64,000 nt of DNA from RHLJ01 sp965222205 (GCA_965222205.1 OZ244932.1:2542001-2606000); one strand, 5' to 3'. Shown: positions 33,017 to 46,378, counted from the first letter of the stretch. Numbers and translations: made by a program. The notes: generated by a model from the letters alone, not told the origin.

Positions 33017-35080
33017 TTACTTCATTGCCTGTTCCAGGTCCTTGGAAAAAGAAGATTCTGAAAATAAAGATTTCAAAAGTATATCTATATCCATCCAGAT
33101 GGAGTAGTTTTGCAAATAATAAAGTTCATAATTTTCCTGATCTTTATCTGAACTTATCCTTGAAGCATTCATTTGAACCAAACCTGTCATCCCCGGTTTA
33201 ATTTGAGAATTGCTCTTTCCTGAATCCAGAGGACTGCCAACAAAGCTCATTTCCCCTTTTAAAATATTCCAAAATAGTACCGTGCGGTTCTTCCACTTAT
33301 GTTCAATTGAGGGGTTAAAGAAACCTATTCCCTTGACTTTTCTTTTCTCTGATTTATTGAGAATATGTACCGGTAAGGTTGCCAGCCAAGTTATCATCCA
33401 ACATGGAAGCGCGATAGTTATGTCTAAAATTCTTTTTAGAAACTGATTAACACCTTTTGAATATGCTAAACCTACCTCTACAAGTGGGATTGATTCTAAA
33501 TATTCCACATTCGACTTCCCCAAGATAAAATCCATAGAATCTGGTATTAACTTGAATACAACCCGTTCGTTTTGAAGCAATGAAATCTGTCGTAACATGT
33601 CCTTGTAAGAAATTGAAGATAAGACAAAGAATACCTGATCAATTTGGTAGGTTTTTATCAGCTCTTTTAGTTGAGCTAACTCTCCAAGTTCATCTTCTCC
33701 CTGGTTTTCAATCCCTATTGTTCCAATCACCTCATAGTTCCAATCGGGCCGTGAATGAATTTTTGCTTTTATTCCGGAAGTATGTTCTGTATCTCCCACT
33801 AAAAGTATCTTAAGTCTTTTTAGCTTACCTGTTACCTTATTATCACTTTTCGAAAGATTGATCTGAATCACTTTAAAAAGCAGCATCAGTACAAGAGCCG
33901 ATATTAGACCAATAATTAATGCAAGGCGGGAAAAAGCTAATTCTTTCGCGAAAAAAGTGATCAGTGCTACTCCCGAATAGGATACTATAATTGCCTTAAT
34001 CTGGTTAGAAATTGAATCCTTCTTTGACTGAAACAGATCCAGAAAACTGCCCACAATCACATAAATAATTGATGCTAGCAGGTTTATCCAAAGAAATTTG
34101 AGGTTTTGAAGATTAGTGAGCACCTCGTAGCTGAATTGGAAACGAATTAAAAACCCAAGTATCACCGAAATATTGAGAAGTATGAGATCGGAAGCGATAT
34201 ACCCAAATAGACGAAGATTACTGATAAATAGAGAAATCAAAGCTCTCAACCAGATCGCGCTATATATAAATACCTTGAATAGCAGACTATATCTTGAACT
34301 ATGATGCTTATCAAAAAACTGGAAAAGCGCCTTATTGAATACTCTTATATAACGTAAATCTCCCTTTTTCGAACTTTCCCCTTTGTAATGAATGATAGAA
34401 GTCTCGGGCACATAATCGATATGGAATCCAGTTTCCTGAACACGATAACATACATCGATATCCTCGCCATACATAAAGAAACGCTCGTCAAAACCACTTA
34501 AATCCTTTAACAGATCTGTACGCCAGAACATAAATGAGCCTGATAGCACCGGAATCCGGGCTTGTTCGTCTTCGCCAATCCAATTCAGATAGTATTCACT
34601 AAATAATCTACTTGATGGGAATAAGGTCCCCAATCCTGTCACTTTAGTAAAAGATGACCAGATTGTCGGGACAGATCTCTTGGATTCCGGAGCAAAAGTT
34701 CCATCAGGATTTAGAATTTTACATCCTGCCGCCCCACATTTGGGATTAGCTTCCAAATGTTTGTATAAAACTGAAAAAGTATCCTCACTAACCAGAGTAT
34801 CCGGATTGATAATAAGCGTGTACTTTCCGGTTGCTCGTTTTATCGCCTGATTATTGGCCTTACCAAAACCCAGATTCTCATCATTTTCGATATAATGTAC
34901 ATCAGGAAAGCGAGCTTTTAAAAATTCGACGGATTCATCTTGTGAGTTGTTATCGACTACAAATATTTCAAGATTAAAATCTTGTTTCGCTTTTGAAATC
35001 GAGCTTAAAAGGTTGGAAATATACTCCCGTACCTTATAATTCACGATTACTATCGATATGTCGGCCTGATTTGTCTTCAA
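33017..35080 (-). CDS. GT2 glycosyltransferase fused to a degenerate sugar-transferase domain
   Basis: 687 residues. The first about 270 are a GT2 enzyme of the rhamnosyltransferase-like type (ISIVIVNYKVREYI, FVVDNNSQDES, ENLGFGKANNQAI, INPDTLVS, FMYGEDIDVCYR). Then come about four membrane helices (270-400), a Rossmann-like segment (about 425-520) and a C-terminal bacterial sugar-transferase-like domain from KRILDITIALP. In that domain the Q-K-R-V and KFRTM strands are missing and LRGSMSLVGPRP has become LKGEMSFVGSPL, so phosphotransferase activity is doubtful, while PGMTGLVQMNASR is kept. It probably adds a sugar to a lipid-linked glycan, with the tail acting as membrane or partner module. 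TTG start at 35080. Confidence 0.82.
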   Translation of the reverse strand: MKTNQADISIVIVNYKVREYISNLLSSISKAKQDFNLEIFVVDNNSQDESVEFLKARFPDVHYIENDENLGFGKANNQAIKRATGKYTLIINPDTLVSEDTFSVLYKHLEANPKCGAAGCKILNPDGTFAPESKRSVPTIWSSFTKVTGLGTLFPSSRLFSEYYLNWIGEDEQARIPVLSGSFMFWRTDLLKDLSGFDERFFMYGEDIDVCYRVQETGFHIDYVPETSIIHYKGESSKKGDLRYIRVFNKALFQFFDKHHSSRYSLLFKVFIYSAIWLRALISLFISNLRLFGYIASDLILLNISVILGFLIRFQFSYEVLTNLQNLKFLWINLLASIIYVIVGSFLDLFQSKKDSISNQIKAIIVSYSGVALITFFAKELAFSRLALIIGLISALVLMLLFKVIQINLSKSDNKVTGKLKRLKILLVGDTEHTSGIKAKIHSRPDWNYEVIGTIGIENQGEDELGELAQLKELIKTYQIDQVFFVLSSISYKDMLRQISLLQNERVVFKLIPDSMDFILGKSNVEYLESIPLVEVGLAYSKGVNQFLKRILDITIALPCWMITWLATLPVHILNKSEKRKVKGIGFFNPSIEHKWKNRTVLFWNILKGEMSFVGSPLDSGKSNSQIKPGMTGLVQMNASRISSDKDQENYELYYLQNYSIWMDIDILLKSLFSESSFSKDLEQAMK

Positions 35081-35107
35081 GAATAAACTTATTCGAATTG
35101 GGCTAAA

Positions 35108-37435
35108 CTATCTTATGATAACCACTTTACCAATCCCTTTTTCATTGCCATCCCTTTCTAAAGCTACTACAAAGTAAACCCCGGAACCCAACTGATTTCC
35201 ATTGTAATCTAATCCATCCCAGCTTATTCTGCCGCTACGTGTTTCCAGTTCTCTTACCACCGTACCATCCACTCCCAATACTTTTATATCGGTAGCATCT
35301 GCTAATCCTTCAACTACAATCCGATTGTGTTTGGAATACAAAAAGGGATTTGGGAACACTTTTAACTCATCCATTTTGGGGGATGCAGCTATAGCTAGAT
35401 CAGAATAACTGATAAGCCCAAGATCGGTAGCAATAAATACCTCTCCGGTTTCATCATTTATTGCAATAGATAAGATGTTATCAGACAGCAATGGACTGTT
35501 TTCAGTTGTAAATCTTTTTTCAATCCTGCTTCCTTCCTCATTTAATAACCAAAGCCCCTGATTCACGCTTCCAATCCATTTTTGGTTGGCTTCATTCACA
35601 GCTATTGCCGAAACGTTTACATCCCTTAATAAGAAACGGGAGATTGCAGAGGTGTCTTCATTAATTAACCATTGTGCCTGATAGTCGTTTGGATTAGTGC
35701 TTTCTACTATAAATTCCGGGAAAATGAATCTGGCTATCCCTCTTGCTGTACCAATCCATATTTCCCCATTCTTATCCTCAATTATTGCAGTTATAAGTTC
35801 ATCAGGCAGGTTACCATTATTGGCATCTGCGGTTAATTTTCGATATTCATCATCAGATAGATCAGTATTATTCTTCGTATCAAGAATCAACAATCCCTTT
35901 CCATTGTTGCTAAAATCAGCCAGAGTAATCCATTTTTGATTATTGGAATCTACAAAAAGATCGAAGTATAGATTATCAGTTGGTATAGAAGCTTTAGGAA
36001 AATGGAACCATTCGTCACTTCCCGATTGCTGAAGGTTCAAAGGAGTATCTGAATCGTAGCTTACGGCCCACATATTATCATCAATATCACTGGACAAACC
36101 GGAAATAACTATAAAGTCTCTATTCTGGCTTATTCCTGTCAACTCAGAGTTACTCTCATCATAAATAGTGACGTCATTTGTTTCTATCGTATGCCTTGCT
36201 ATACCTCCTCCCCAGCTCCCAAAATAATAATGGGAAGATGTTCCTGACACGGAGTATGTTAATCCGAATCCCGATGCCCGCATTTCTTCATTCGTTCTAA
36301 TATTATAATTACTCCATTCATCTTCATTAAATAGATAGTATCCTCTTACCGGGTTAAAAGGGTCGCTTTGGGGAAATGCTGATGTACTTGCAGATATAAG
36401 AGTATTTTCCTCGTAATTCATTTTTCCGAAAAAATTCAAGTAAGGACCTTCCGGAAGAAACTGAGACCTATTGCTTGTATTGCTCAGGTCTATAGCAAAC
36501 AATCCCTGATCAGACGTTCCCACCTGCAGTACATCCCCTGCTGGTATTACGGTCTGTACGGTTATGCTGGCATCGAAATTTATAATTTCTTCATCCCCTA
36601 AAAGACCTTTCTTTACGATTCTTCTATCTGATAAGACATATAACTCTTCCTCTGTTTTATGAAATTCGCTAACAGGAAGATCTCCGAACTCATCACTTAC
36701 AAGCCAACTTCCACCGTCCAGGTTATATAGGCTATCCCCGGAAACAGCAAATACGTCTGTGTCAAAAGCGACAATTTCATTAACAATAGAATTTACAAAC
36801 CCTTCCGCTTCAGAATAATTCGTCCACGAAGCTGTATTTAATAAATTGTCATCTAAACTTGCCACGGCTACCCCTTGCGAGGTCGCACAGTAAATCAGGT
36901 TATCTGAAATATCAATGTCATTAACCTGAATACCACGATCAAAGCTTCCTAATTTCAAGAGACTATTCTCTACAAAAAAGCCTTCCAGAGTATAGACAAC
37001 AATCCCAAAATCTGTAGCTACATATAGTTCATTCTGATTGATTAAAACATCGTTTATTTTTTTTGATGAAAACTGATCCACTCTGGCTATATCTTCGTTT
37101 TTTTGGAATGAATTATTAGCAGGATTTAGGATATCAATAACTCCATCGGGGTATGTTAGTATTACCCTGTTATTAACCACATCAAAAACACTGTGTGACG
37201 GGTCTAGGCGATGCATCCCATCAATCGTCGTAAATTTATTTACGATTTCATCACCTTCAATAGTAAAAATTCCACCCAAAGTAGTTGCATAAATTACACT
37301 GTTGTTATCAATTGTTACTGAATTTACTGTTGAGAAAGATGAATAAGTATTCCATGAATCCAGCTCTTGAGAGTAGGCGCTTGAGATGGTAAAAGCTGCT
37401 AATAATATTGGAATCGATTTTTTAGAAAAGAGCAT
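35108..37435 (-). CDS. PorZ-like two-beta-propeller secreted protein
   Basis: A 775-residue exported protein with a signal peptide ending SSAYSQ. Residues about 20-690 carry repeated propeller blades of the two-component-regulator type (IYATTLGGIF, LYVATDFGIVVY, GEIWIGTARGIARF, EVFIATDLGLISYS). The C-terminal domain (about 695-775) has FPNPFLYSKH and ends GKVVIIR, a type IX-like sorting or FlgD-fold module. The plan fits PorZ, the surface component of the type IX secretion attachment complex that handles anionic LPS. Placement directly upstream of the GT2/sugar-transferase gene fits a link with surface glycan. The assignment as PorZ is an inference from architecture. Confidence 0.7.
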   Translation of the reverse strand: MLFSKKSIPILLAAFTISSAYSQELDSWNTYSSFSTVNSVTIDNNSVIYATTLGGIFTIEGDEIVNKFTTIDGMHRLDPSHSVFDVVNNRVILTYPDGVIDILNPANNSFQKNEDIARVDQFSSKKINDVLINQNELYVATDFGIVVYTLEGFFVENSLLKLGSFDRGIQVNDIDISDNLIYCATSQGVAVASLDDNLLNTASWTNYSEAEGFVNSIVNEIVAFDTDVFAVSGDSLYNLDGGSWLVSDEFGDLPVSEFHKTEEELYVLSDRRIVKKGLLGDEEIINFDASITVQTVIPAGDVLQVGTSDQGLFAIDLSNTSNRSQFLPEGPYLNFFGKMNYEENTLISASTSAFPQSDPFNPVRGYYLFNEDEWSNYNIRTNEEMRASGFGLTYSVSGTSSHYYFGSWGGGIARHTIETNDVTIYDESNSELTGISQNRDFIVISGLSSDIDDNMWAVSYDSDTPLNLQQSGSDEWFHFPKASIPTDNLYFDLFVDSNNQKWITLADFSNNGKGLLILDTKNNTDLSDDEYRKLTADANNGNLPDELITAIIEDKNGEIWIGTARGIARFIFPEFIVESTNPNDYQAQWLINEDTSAISRFLLRDVNVSAIAVNEANQKWIGSVNQGLWLLNEEGSRIEKRFTTENSPLLSDNILSIAINDETGEVFIATDLGLISYSDLAIAASPKMDELKVFPNPFLYSKHNRIVVEGLADATDIKVLGVDGTVVRELETRSGRISWDGLDYNGNQLGSGVYFVVALERDGNEKGIGKVVIIR

Positions 37436-37560
37436 AAATGTGTAACTACATCTTAATTATTTGCTGATGGTAGCTTTATAGCATATAACACATTTTTTGG
37501 GTTAAACTTATCTTCGATTCTGACTTATAAGTATAAAAAGAATCGCCTATAAAGAGAAAT

Positions 37561-37594
37561 AAAAAACCCTTCTTCGCTGAGCGAGGAAGGGTTT
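37561..37594 (-). terminator. rRNA operon terminator
   Basis: On the minus strand AAACCCTTC ... GAAGGGTTT (+ strand 37564-37572 and 37586-37594), with an inner TTCGC/GCGAG pairing, runs into T-rich sequence about 12 bp after the 5S gene. Confidence 0.88.
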
Positions 37595-37605
37595 GGGAAA
37601 GAAAG

Positions 37606-37714
37606 AAGAGGCGGCGACCTACTCTACCGCGAAGCAGTACCATCGGCGCTGCAGGGCTTAACGTCCGTGTTCGGTATGGGAACGGGTGGGGCCCCTGCGC
37701 AATAGCCACCTCCA
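37606..37714 (-). rRNA. rrf: 5S ribosomal RNA
   Basis: Minus-strand sequence includes CCGTTCCCATACCGAACACG and the 3' part GGTAGAGTAGGTCGCCGCC. The ends pair as helix I (GAGGTGGC at 37712-37705 with GCCGCCTC at 37615-37608). End points are estimated from this helix to within a few bases. Last gene of the rRNA operon. Confidence 0.93.
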
Positions 37715-37735
37715 TCTAAAGTCTTCAATAAAAAG

Positions 37736-37857
37736 AGTTCTTTGACATGGTCACGCCCGAGGGCGTGATTAAGAAGAAGCAAGCAGTAAAACAAAGGGAG
37801 TTGTATTGTAGACCTTTGCCGGCTTGCGCCCACCAGAAGGCGGTGCAAGCCATATAA
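37736..37857 (-). other. 23S-5S spacer with 3' halves of 23S processing stems
   Basis: GTGCAAGCCATATAA (37843-37857) is the exact complement of the 15 nt at 40740-40754, and AGTTCTTTGACATGGT (37736-37751) is the exact complement of 40928-40943. Together they form the nested duplexes flanking 23S rRNA that RNase III-type processing uses. Confidence 0.8.
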
Positions 37858-40739
<2,882 letters not shown>

Positions 40740-41189
40740 TTATATGGCTTGCACGACCCGCTCGCGCGGCATGCAAACCTAGCTTTTTGGTTCTATTGTG
40801 GGCCAGATGGGGACGAACCACATCTGGCTACCTTGGCGTATTACATATAGATCATCGCTGACCTACATGCAACACTATGTTTAATACTTTGCAGTATTAG
40901 ACCTTTATTTTACATTGTTACTTCTTCACCATGTCAAAGAACTGCCCGTAGCACGGGCAAGCTGCTTGTTGTTTGCGTTCACCGGCGTTTACACACCCGA
41001 TCCCCCCAAACGATAAACATTCTGTCAATTGTAGTAAGATTGGGAGCTTCGCTCCTCTCACGCCTCACTACTCAAACCTAAATACTTCAAAACTATCGTG
41101 GAGCTACCCCGGCGTCCGGGGAAACGGTTCGACCAAAACGTTGCTTGCAACTTATCTCAATCAAACCTACTCACTATGTCAAACTTCTG
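40740..41189 (-). other. tRNA-Ala to 23S internal spacer
   Basis: No gene. It holds the 5' halves of the 23S processing stems (40740-40754 and 40928-40943; the latter reads AGTTCTTTGACATGG on the minus strand, boxA-like). Further hairpins are GCCAGATG/CATCTGGC (about 40802-40828), GCCCGT-AGC-ACGGGC (40944-40958) and GGAGCTTCGCTCC (about 41043-41055). All are expected of a transcribed rRNA spacer. Confidence 0.75.
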
Positions 41190-41263
41190 TGGAGCTACAG
41201 GGATTCGAACCCTGGACCCCTGCCTTGCAAAGGCAGTGCTCTAGCCAGCTGAGCTATAGCCCC
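41190..41263 (-). tRNA. tRNA-Ala (TGC anticodon)
   Basis: Minus strand begins GGGGCTATAGCTCAGC; the anticodon loop CTTTGCAAG contains TGC; T-arm GGTTCGAATCC; ends TAGCTCCA. The acceptor stem shows the G3-U70 pair that marks alanine tRNAs. CCA is not encoded. 74 nt, within the rRNA operon. Confidence 0.96.
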
Positions 41264-41274
41264 AAAAACACTTG

Positions 41275-41348
<74 letters not shown>

Positions 41349-41484
41349 CGCTTAGGGTACCTCGCACAGGCAGCTACGGCCGCCTTCCGGCGAGCTCCTG
41401 CCCGCTGTATAAAAAGAAGCAATAAACAGATTGTTTGTAACGAGCTTGCGCAGGTTCGTCGATTACCAAAGTAATCCGCTCTCC
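41349..41484 (-). other. 16S to tRNA-Ile spacer with 3' half of the 16S processing stem
   Basis: Positions 41415-41438 are complementary over 23 of 24 bases to 43097-43120 upstream of 16S, so the precursor closes into a long duplex around 16S rRNA. Pairing continues past the core with GTTTGTAACGAGC versus GCTCGCACAAAC, one bulge. Confidence 0.78.
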
Positions 41485-43019
<1,535 letters not shown>

Positions 43020-43176
43020 TGTAATATTTACATATAACTTTTTGAGCCGATCCTGCGCTCACTCTCATTCAAAAGAATTTCCGAGCTCTCGCTCGCACAA
43101 ACAATCTGTCTATTGCTTCTCAATATATTCAAAGAACAATTGTTTTGGTTGTTCAAATAATTTCCAAAACAGAAAC
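43020..43176 (-). other. 16S leader with boxA-like element
   Basis: A transcribed leader of about 150 nt. On the minus strand TTGTTCTTTGAATA (about 43125-43139) resembles the rRNA antitermination boxA. Positions 43097-43120 are the 5' half of the 16S processing duplex. No coding sequence. Confidence 0.65.
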
Positions 43177-43208
43177 CAAAGATAAGGGATAAATAATTCA
43201 GATGTCAA
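43177..43208 (-). promoter_or_regulatory. rRNA operon promoter (TTGACA / TAnnTTTG)
   Basis: Minus strand TTGACA (43208-43203), 18 nt, then TATCTTTG (43184-43177). This matches the Bacteroidetes primary-sigma consensus TTG-N19-21-TAnnTTTG, here with a full TTGACA as expected for a strong rRNA promoter. It lies between the rplQ terminator and the 16S leader. Confidence 0.85.
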
Positions 43209-43257
43209 CTCTTTTTGAAAGAAAATTCTGGATTATTTCGTCAATAAATCAATGGCA

Positions 43258-43293
43258 TAAAAAAAGAAGTGTTGGAACGTGCCAACACTTCTT
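43258..43293 (-). terminator. terminator of the ribosomal protein cluster
   Basis: A perfect 12-bp stem AAGAAGTGTTGG (43264-43275) / CCAACACTTCTT (43282-43293) with a 6-nt loop and an A-run on the + strand (a T-run on the minus transcript), 19 bp downstream of rplQ. Confidence 0.93.
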
Positions 43294-43311
43294 AAATATC
43301 AAGAGAAGTTA

Positions 43312-43920
43312 TTATTTCTTCTCGTCAGTATCTTCTTCAGAAGACTCTTCTTCCTGAACGTCTTCTGTTGTTTCTTCAGCCATAGCGCTTTCTTCTTCTA
43401 CAACTTCGGCGTCTGTTTCTGTTTCATCCACAACTTCTTCTGTTGCTGTTTCTTCGACTACCGCTGCTTCTGCTTCTTGATTAGCTGATGAAGTAGGAGT
43501 ATTTGACTTTCCAGCCCTTCTGGTACGCTTTTTCTTTGTAGCTTTACCTTCTGGTTGAATATCGTTGAAATCAACTAATTCTATAACGGCCATTTCTGCC
43601 CCATCACCTTGGCGGAATCCGATTTTAACCACTCGTGTATAACCACCTGGACGATCTTTGGATTTTGGGCCAACTTCATCAAATAAAAGAGAGACAGTGT
43701 TTTTGTCTTGTAATGAAGAAAACACTTCTTTTCTGTTGTGATGAGTATCCTCTTTCGCTCTGGTGATAAGAGGTTCAACAAATCTTCTAAGCTCTTTAGC
43801 TTTAGCAACTGTTGTTACAATTCTATGCTCTTTTACAAGCGCGGTAGTAAGCGCCCGCATCGTTGCTTTTCTGTGCGATGCAGTACGGCTTAACTTTCTA
43901 CCTTTTACTTTATGGCGCAT
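43312..43920 (-). CDS. rplQ: 50S ribosomal protein L17 with acidic C-terminal extension
   Basis: The L17 core (about 1-120: MRHKVKGRKLSRTASHRKA, then ALVKEHRIVTT and DRPGGYTRVV) binds 23S rRNA near the exit-tunnel side of the 50S subunit. The protein is 202 residues against about 120-130 in most bacteria. The extra part has a basic patch (KATKKKRTRRAGK, about 126-138) and then about 60 residues dominated by E, T, V and D, with almost no hydrophobic core, so it is probably disordered. Last gene of the alpha operon, 17 bp after rpoA. Confidence 0.96.
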   Translation of the reverse strand: MRHKVKGRKLSRTASHRKATMRALTTALVKEHRIVTTVAKAKELRRFVEPLITRAKEDTHHNRKEVFSSLQDKNTVSLLFDEVGPKSKDRPGGYTRVVKIGFRQGDGAEMAVIELVDFNDIQPEGKATKKKRTRRAGKSNTPTSSANQEAEAAVVEETATEEVVDETETDAEVVEEESAMAEETTEDVQEEESSEEDTDEKK

Positions 43921-43937
43921 GATTTAATTTCCTATTC

Positions 43938-44909
43938 TTAGTCCAAATATTTAGCTACATCCATTCCGAACTGAAGGTTTTTCTCTTCAATCACTTCGAT
44001 TAGCTCGGTCAAAGACTTCTTACCGAAGTTTCGGAATTTCAAAAGATCTTGCTCGTCTCTAGCAACCAACTCACCAATAGAGTTTATATTTGCAGACTTC
44101 AAGCAGTTGTACGCACGTACACTCAAGTTAAGATCTTCGATGCTTGTTCTCAGAAGATTGGCAACACGTTGCTTCTCTGCATCCACTTCTTCTTCTTCCT
44201 GAGTGAATGGCTCTTCAATCTTCTCTGTAATAAATTTCTCGATGTGTTCTTTCAGAATCTTTCCGGCAAGAGTCAATGCTTCTTTTGCATTAACAGAACC
44301 ATCAGTTTCTACATCCATCACTAATTTTTCGTAATCAGTTCTCTGCCCAACACGAACATTTTCTACATCAAATTTAACTGATTTAATTGGAGTGAAGATC
44401 GCGTCAATAGCGATAAGGTTTACATCTTCTTCTTCAAAAGACATATCCTCAGCAGGCACATAACCACGACCACGACCTACTCTTAATTCAATTTCAAGCT
44501 CAGCATCATCCGCAAGATTAGCGATTACAAGATCGGTGTTCAACACTTCATACTCAGCTGTTGCATCATCAATATCTGCAGCAGTTAACGTACCACCGCC
44601 TTTTTTGCTGATGTGAATAACACCACTGCTTTGTTCAACTTGCTTGAAACGAACTTGCTTAAAATTAAGGATGATTTCATATACATCCTCTTTAACTCCC
44701 TTGATGCTGGAATACTCATGATCGACACCATTAATCTTCACAGCATTGATTGCAATACCTGGTAAAGAAGATAGAAGAACTCGTCGAAAAGAATTTCCGA
44801 TGGTTACTCCGAACCCTCTTTCTAATGGTTGAAGAACGAAGGTACCAAAGTTATCGTCGTCTTTAACAACGTCTAAACTTTCCGGCATTTGAATACTATA
44901 GTTACTCAT
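43938..44909 (-). CDS. rpoA: RNA polymerase subunit alpha
   Basis: A 323-residue alpha subunit. The N-terminal dimerisation domain (about 1-235) includes ERGFGVTIGNSFRRVLLSSL. A linker follows, then the C-terminal DNA-binding domain (about 250-315) with LNLSVRAYNCLKSANINSIG and the helix-hairpin-helix part FRNFGKKSLTEL. It assembles core RNA polymerase and contacts UP elements and activators. Between rpsD and rplQ, the standard alpha-operon order. Confidence 0.98.
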   Translation of the reverse strand: MSNYSIQMPESLDVVKDDDNFGTFVLQPLERGFGVTIGNSFRRVLLSSLPGIAINAVKINGVDHEYSSIKGVKEDVYEIILNFKQVRFKQVEQSSGVIHISKKGGGTLTAADIDDATAEYEVLNTDLVIANLADDAELEIELRVGRGRGYVPAEDMSFEEEDVNLIAIDAIFTPIKSVKFDVENVRVGQRTDYEKLVMDVETDGSVNAKEALTLAGKILKEHIEKFITEKIEEPFTQEEEEVDAEKQRVANLLRTSIEDLNLSVRAYNCLKSANINSIGELVARDEQDLLKFRNFGKKSLTELIEVIEEKNLQFGMDVAKYLD

Positions 44910-44932
44910 AGTGGTACGGTAAACTTTTAAAA

Positions 44933-45538
44933 TTACTTCGAATAAAGCTCAACAATAAGCTGAACATTGATGTTTTCAGGAATTTCTTCCAGAGTAGGCT
45001 CGTATAAAAACTTGCCACTTTTCGACTTAGGATCTGTTTCAACCCACTTGTACTTATTTCTAGGCGCGCTGCTTAACGAGTCTTCAACCAATTCAAGATT
45101 TCTTGATTTTGGACGAAGCGAAATCACGTCACCTGGCTTAACCACATAGGATGGAATATTCACGGTGCTTCCATTAACCACGATGTGCTTATGAGAAACA
45201 AGCTGACGAGCCTGGCGTCTTGTTTTAGTAAATCCCATTCTGAATACGGTATTATCCAATCGGGATTCTAATGACTGCAGTAAAATCTCACCAGTTACAC
45301 CATCTTGAGCTGTAGCAGCTTCATATAAATTACGGAATTGCTTTTCGAGCAATCCATAGGTGTATTTTGCCTTCTGCTTCTCTTCAAGCTGAATAGCATA
45401 TTCAGATTTACGTTGAAATCTGGAACGACCATGCTGTCCGGGACCGTATGGTTTACGCTCTAATGCCTTACTTGCTCCAAAGATTGGCTCTTTAAAACGT
45501 CTGGCTTTCTTTTGTTTTGGGCCTCTATATCTTGCCAT
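44933..45538 (-). CDS. rpsD: 30S ribosomal protein S4
   Basis: A 201-residue S4 that starts 16S assembly at the five-way junction of the 5' domain. The S4 RNA-binding domain is clear: SLESRLDNTVFRMGFTKTRR, then ARQLVSHKHIVVNG. The N-terminal zinc cysteines found in some S4 proteins are absent. In many bacteria S4 represses the alpha operon by binding its leader; nothing here tests that. 19 bp after rpsK. Confidence 0.98.
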   Translation of the reverse strand: MARYRGPKQKKARRFKEPIFGASKALERKPYGPGQHGRSRFQRKSEYAIQLEEKQKAKYTYGLLEKQFRNLYEAATAQDGVTGEILLQSLESRLDNTVFRMGFTKTRRQARQLVSHKHIVVNGSTVNIPSYVVKPGDVISLRPKSRNLELVEDSLSSAPRNKYKWVETDPKSKSGKFLYEPTLEEIPENINVQLIVELYSK

Positions 45539-45557
45539 TTTATACTACAATTACGAA

Positions 45558-45965
45558 TTAAACTCTTCTACGTTTAGGTGGTCGGCATCCATTGTGAGGA
45601 ATCGGAGTTCTATCCACAATAGAGGAAACTTCTAAGCCAACATTAGCCATTGCACGAACAGCTGCTTCTCTACCAGATCCAGGACCTTTCACAAATACTT
45701 CCACTTTTCGAAGCCCCATTTCATGTGCAGCTTTTGCTGCAGTTTCTGCGCTTAACTGAGCTGCATAAGGCGTGTTCTTTCGAGATCCTCTGAACCCTTC
45801 TTTTCCAGCTGATGACCATGAGAGAACATTTCCATTACTATCAGTAATAGTAACGATCACGTTATTGAAAGTAGCTTTCACAAAAGCCATTCCATTAGGG
45901 TCACTAATCTGTTTTTTCTTTTTTCTTTTTGCTGCGGCTGCTGCGCTTGGTTGTTTCTTAGCCAT
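45558..45965 (-). CDS. rpsK: 30S ribosomal protein S11
   Basis: A 135-residue S11 of the 30S platform, lining the mRNA exit with S7 and S18. Core motifs are NVIVTITDSNGNVLSWSSAG, KEGFRGSRKNTPYAAQ, VFVKGPGSGREAAVRA and the C-terminal TPIPHNGCRPPKRRRV. The N-terminal Ala/Lys-rich stretch (PSAAAAAKRKKKKQ) is a basic extension. 18 bp after rpsM. Confidence 0.98.
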   Translation of the reverse strand: MAKKQPSAAAAAKRKKKKQISDPNGMAFVKATFNNVIVTITDSNGNVLSWSSAGKEGFRGSRKNTPYAAQLSAETAAKAAHEMGLRKVEVFVKGPGSGREAAVRAMANVGLEVSSIVDRTPIPHNGCRPPKRRRV

Positions 45966-45983
45966 GATTACTTATCAATTAAA

Positions 45984-46361
45984 TTACTTAGTCGCTTTCT
46001 TCTTGTTGGCAACAGTACGCTTCTTACCTTTACGGGTACGCGCATTAGTTTGAGTGCGCTGTCCACGAACAGGCAAACCTTTACGGTGACGAACACCACG
46101 GTAACTTCCGATCTCTATTAAGCGGCGAATGTTACCATTTACCTCACTTCTAAGAGCACCTTCTAACTTGTACTCTTCATCCAATAAATTACGGATAGCG
46201 CTCACTTGTTCATCAGTCCAGTCCTGAACTTTGATATTCTCATCAATGTCCAATTCTGCTAAAATCTTTTTTGATTGTGAGTTACCTATACCATGAATAT
46301 AGGTAAGGCTAATAACGCCTCTTTTCTGTTTTGGTAAATCAATTCCTGCAATACGTGCCAT
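45984..46361 (-). CDS. rpsM: 30S ribosomal protein S13
   Basis: A 125-residue S13 at the top of the 30S head, contacting the P-site tRNA through its C-terminal tail and L5 through bridge B1b. Seen: RIAGIDLPKQKRGVISLTYI, GIGNSQSKKIL (helix-hairpin-helix), SYRGVRHRKGLPVRGQRT and the basic tail KGKKRTVANKKKATK. Preceded by rpmJ in the usual order. Confidence 0.98.
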   Translation of the reverse strand: MARIAGIDLPKQKRGVISLTYIHGIGNSQSKKILAELDIDENIKVQDWTDEQVSAIRNLLDEEYKLEGALRSEVNGNIRRLIEIGSYRGVRHRKGLPVRGQRTQTNARTRKGKKRTVANKKKATK

Positions 46362-46378
46362 GCTATACTTTTATGCAA

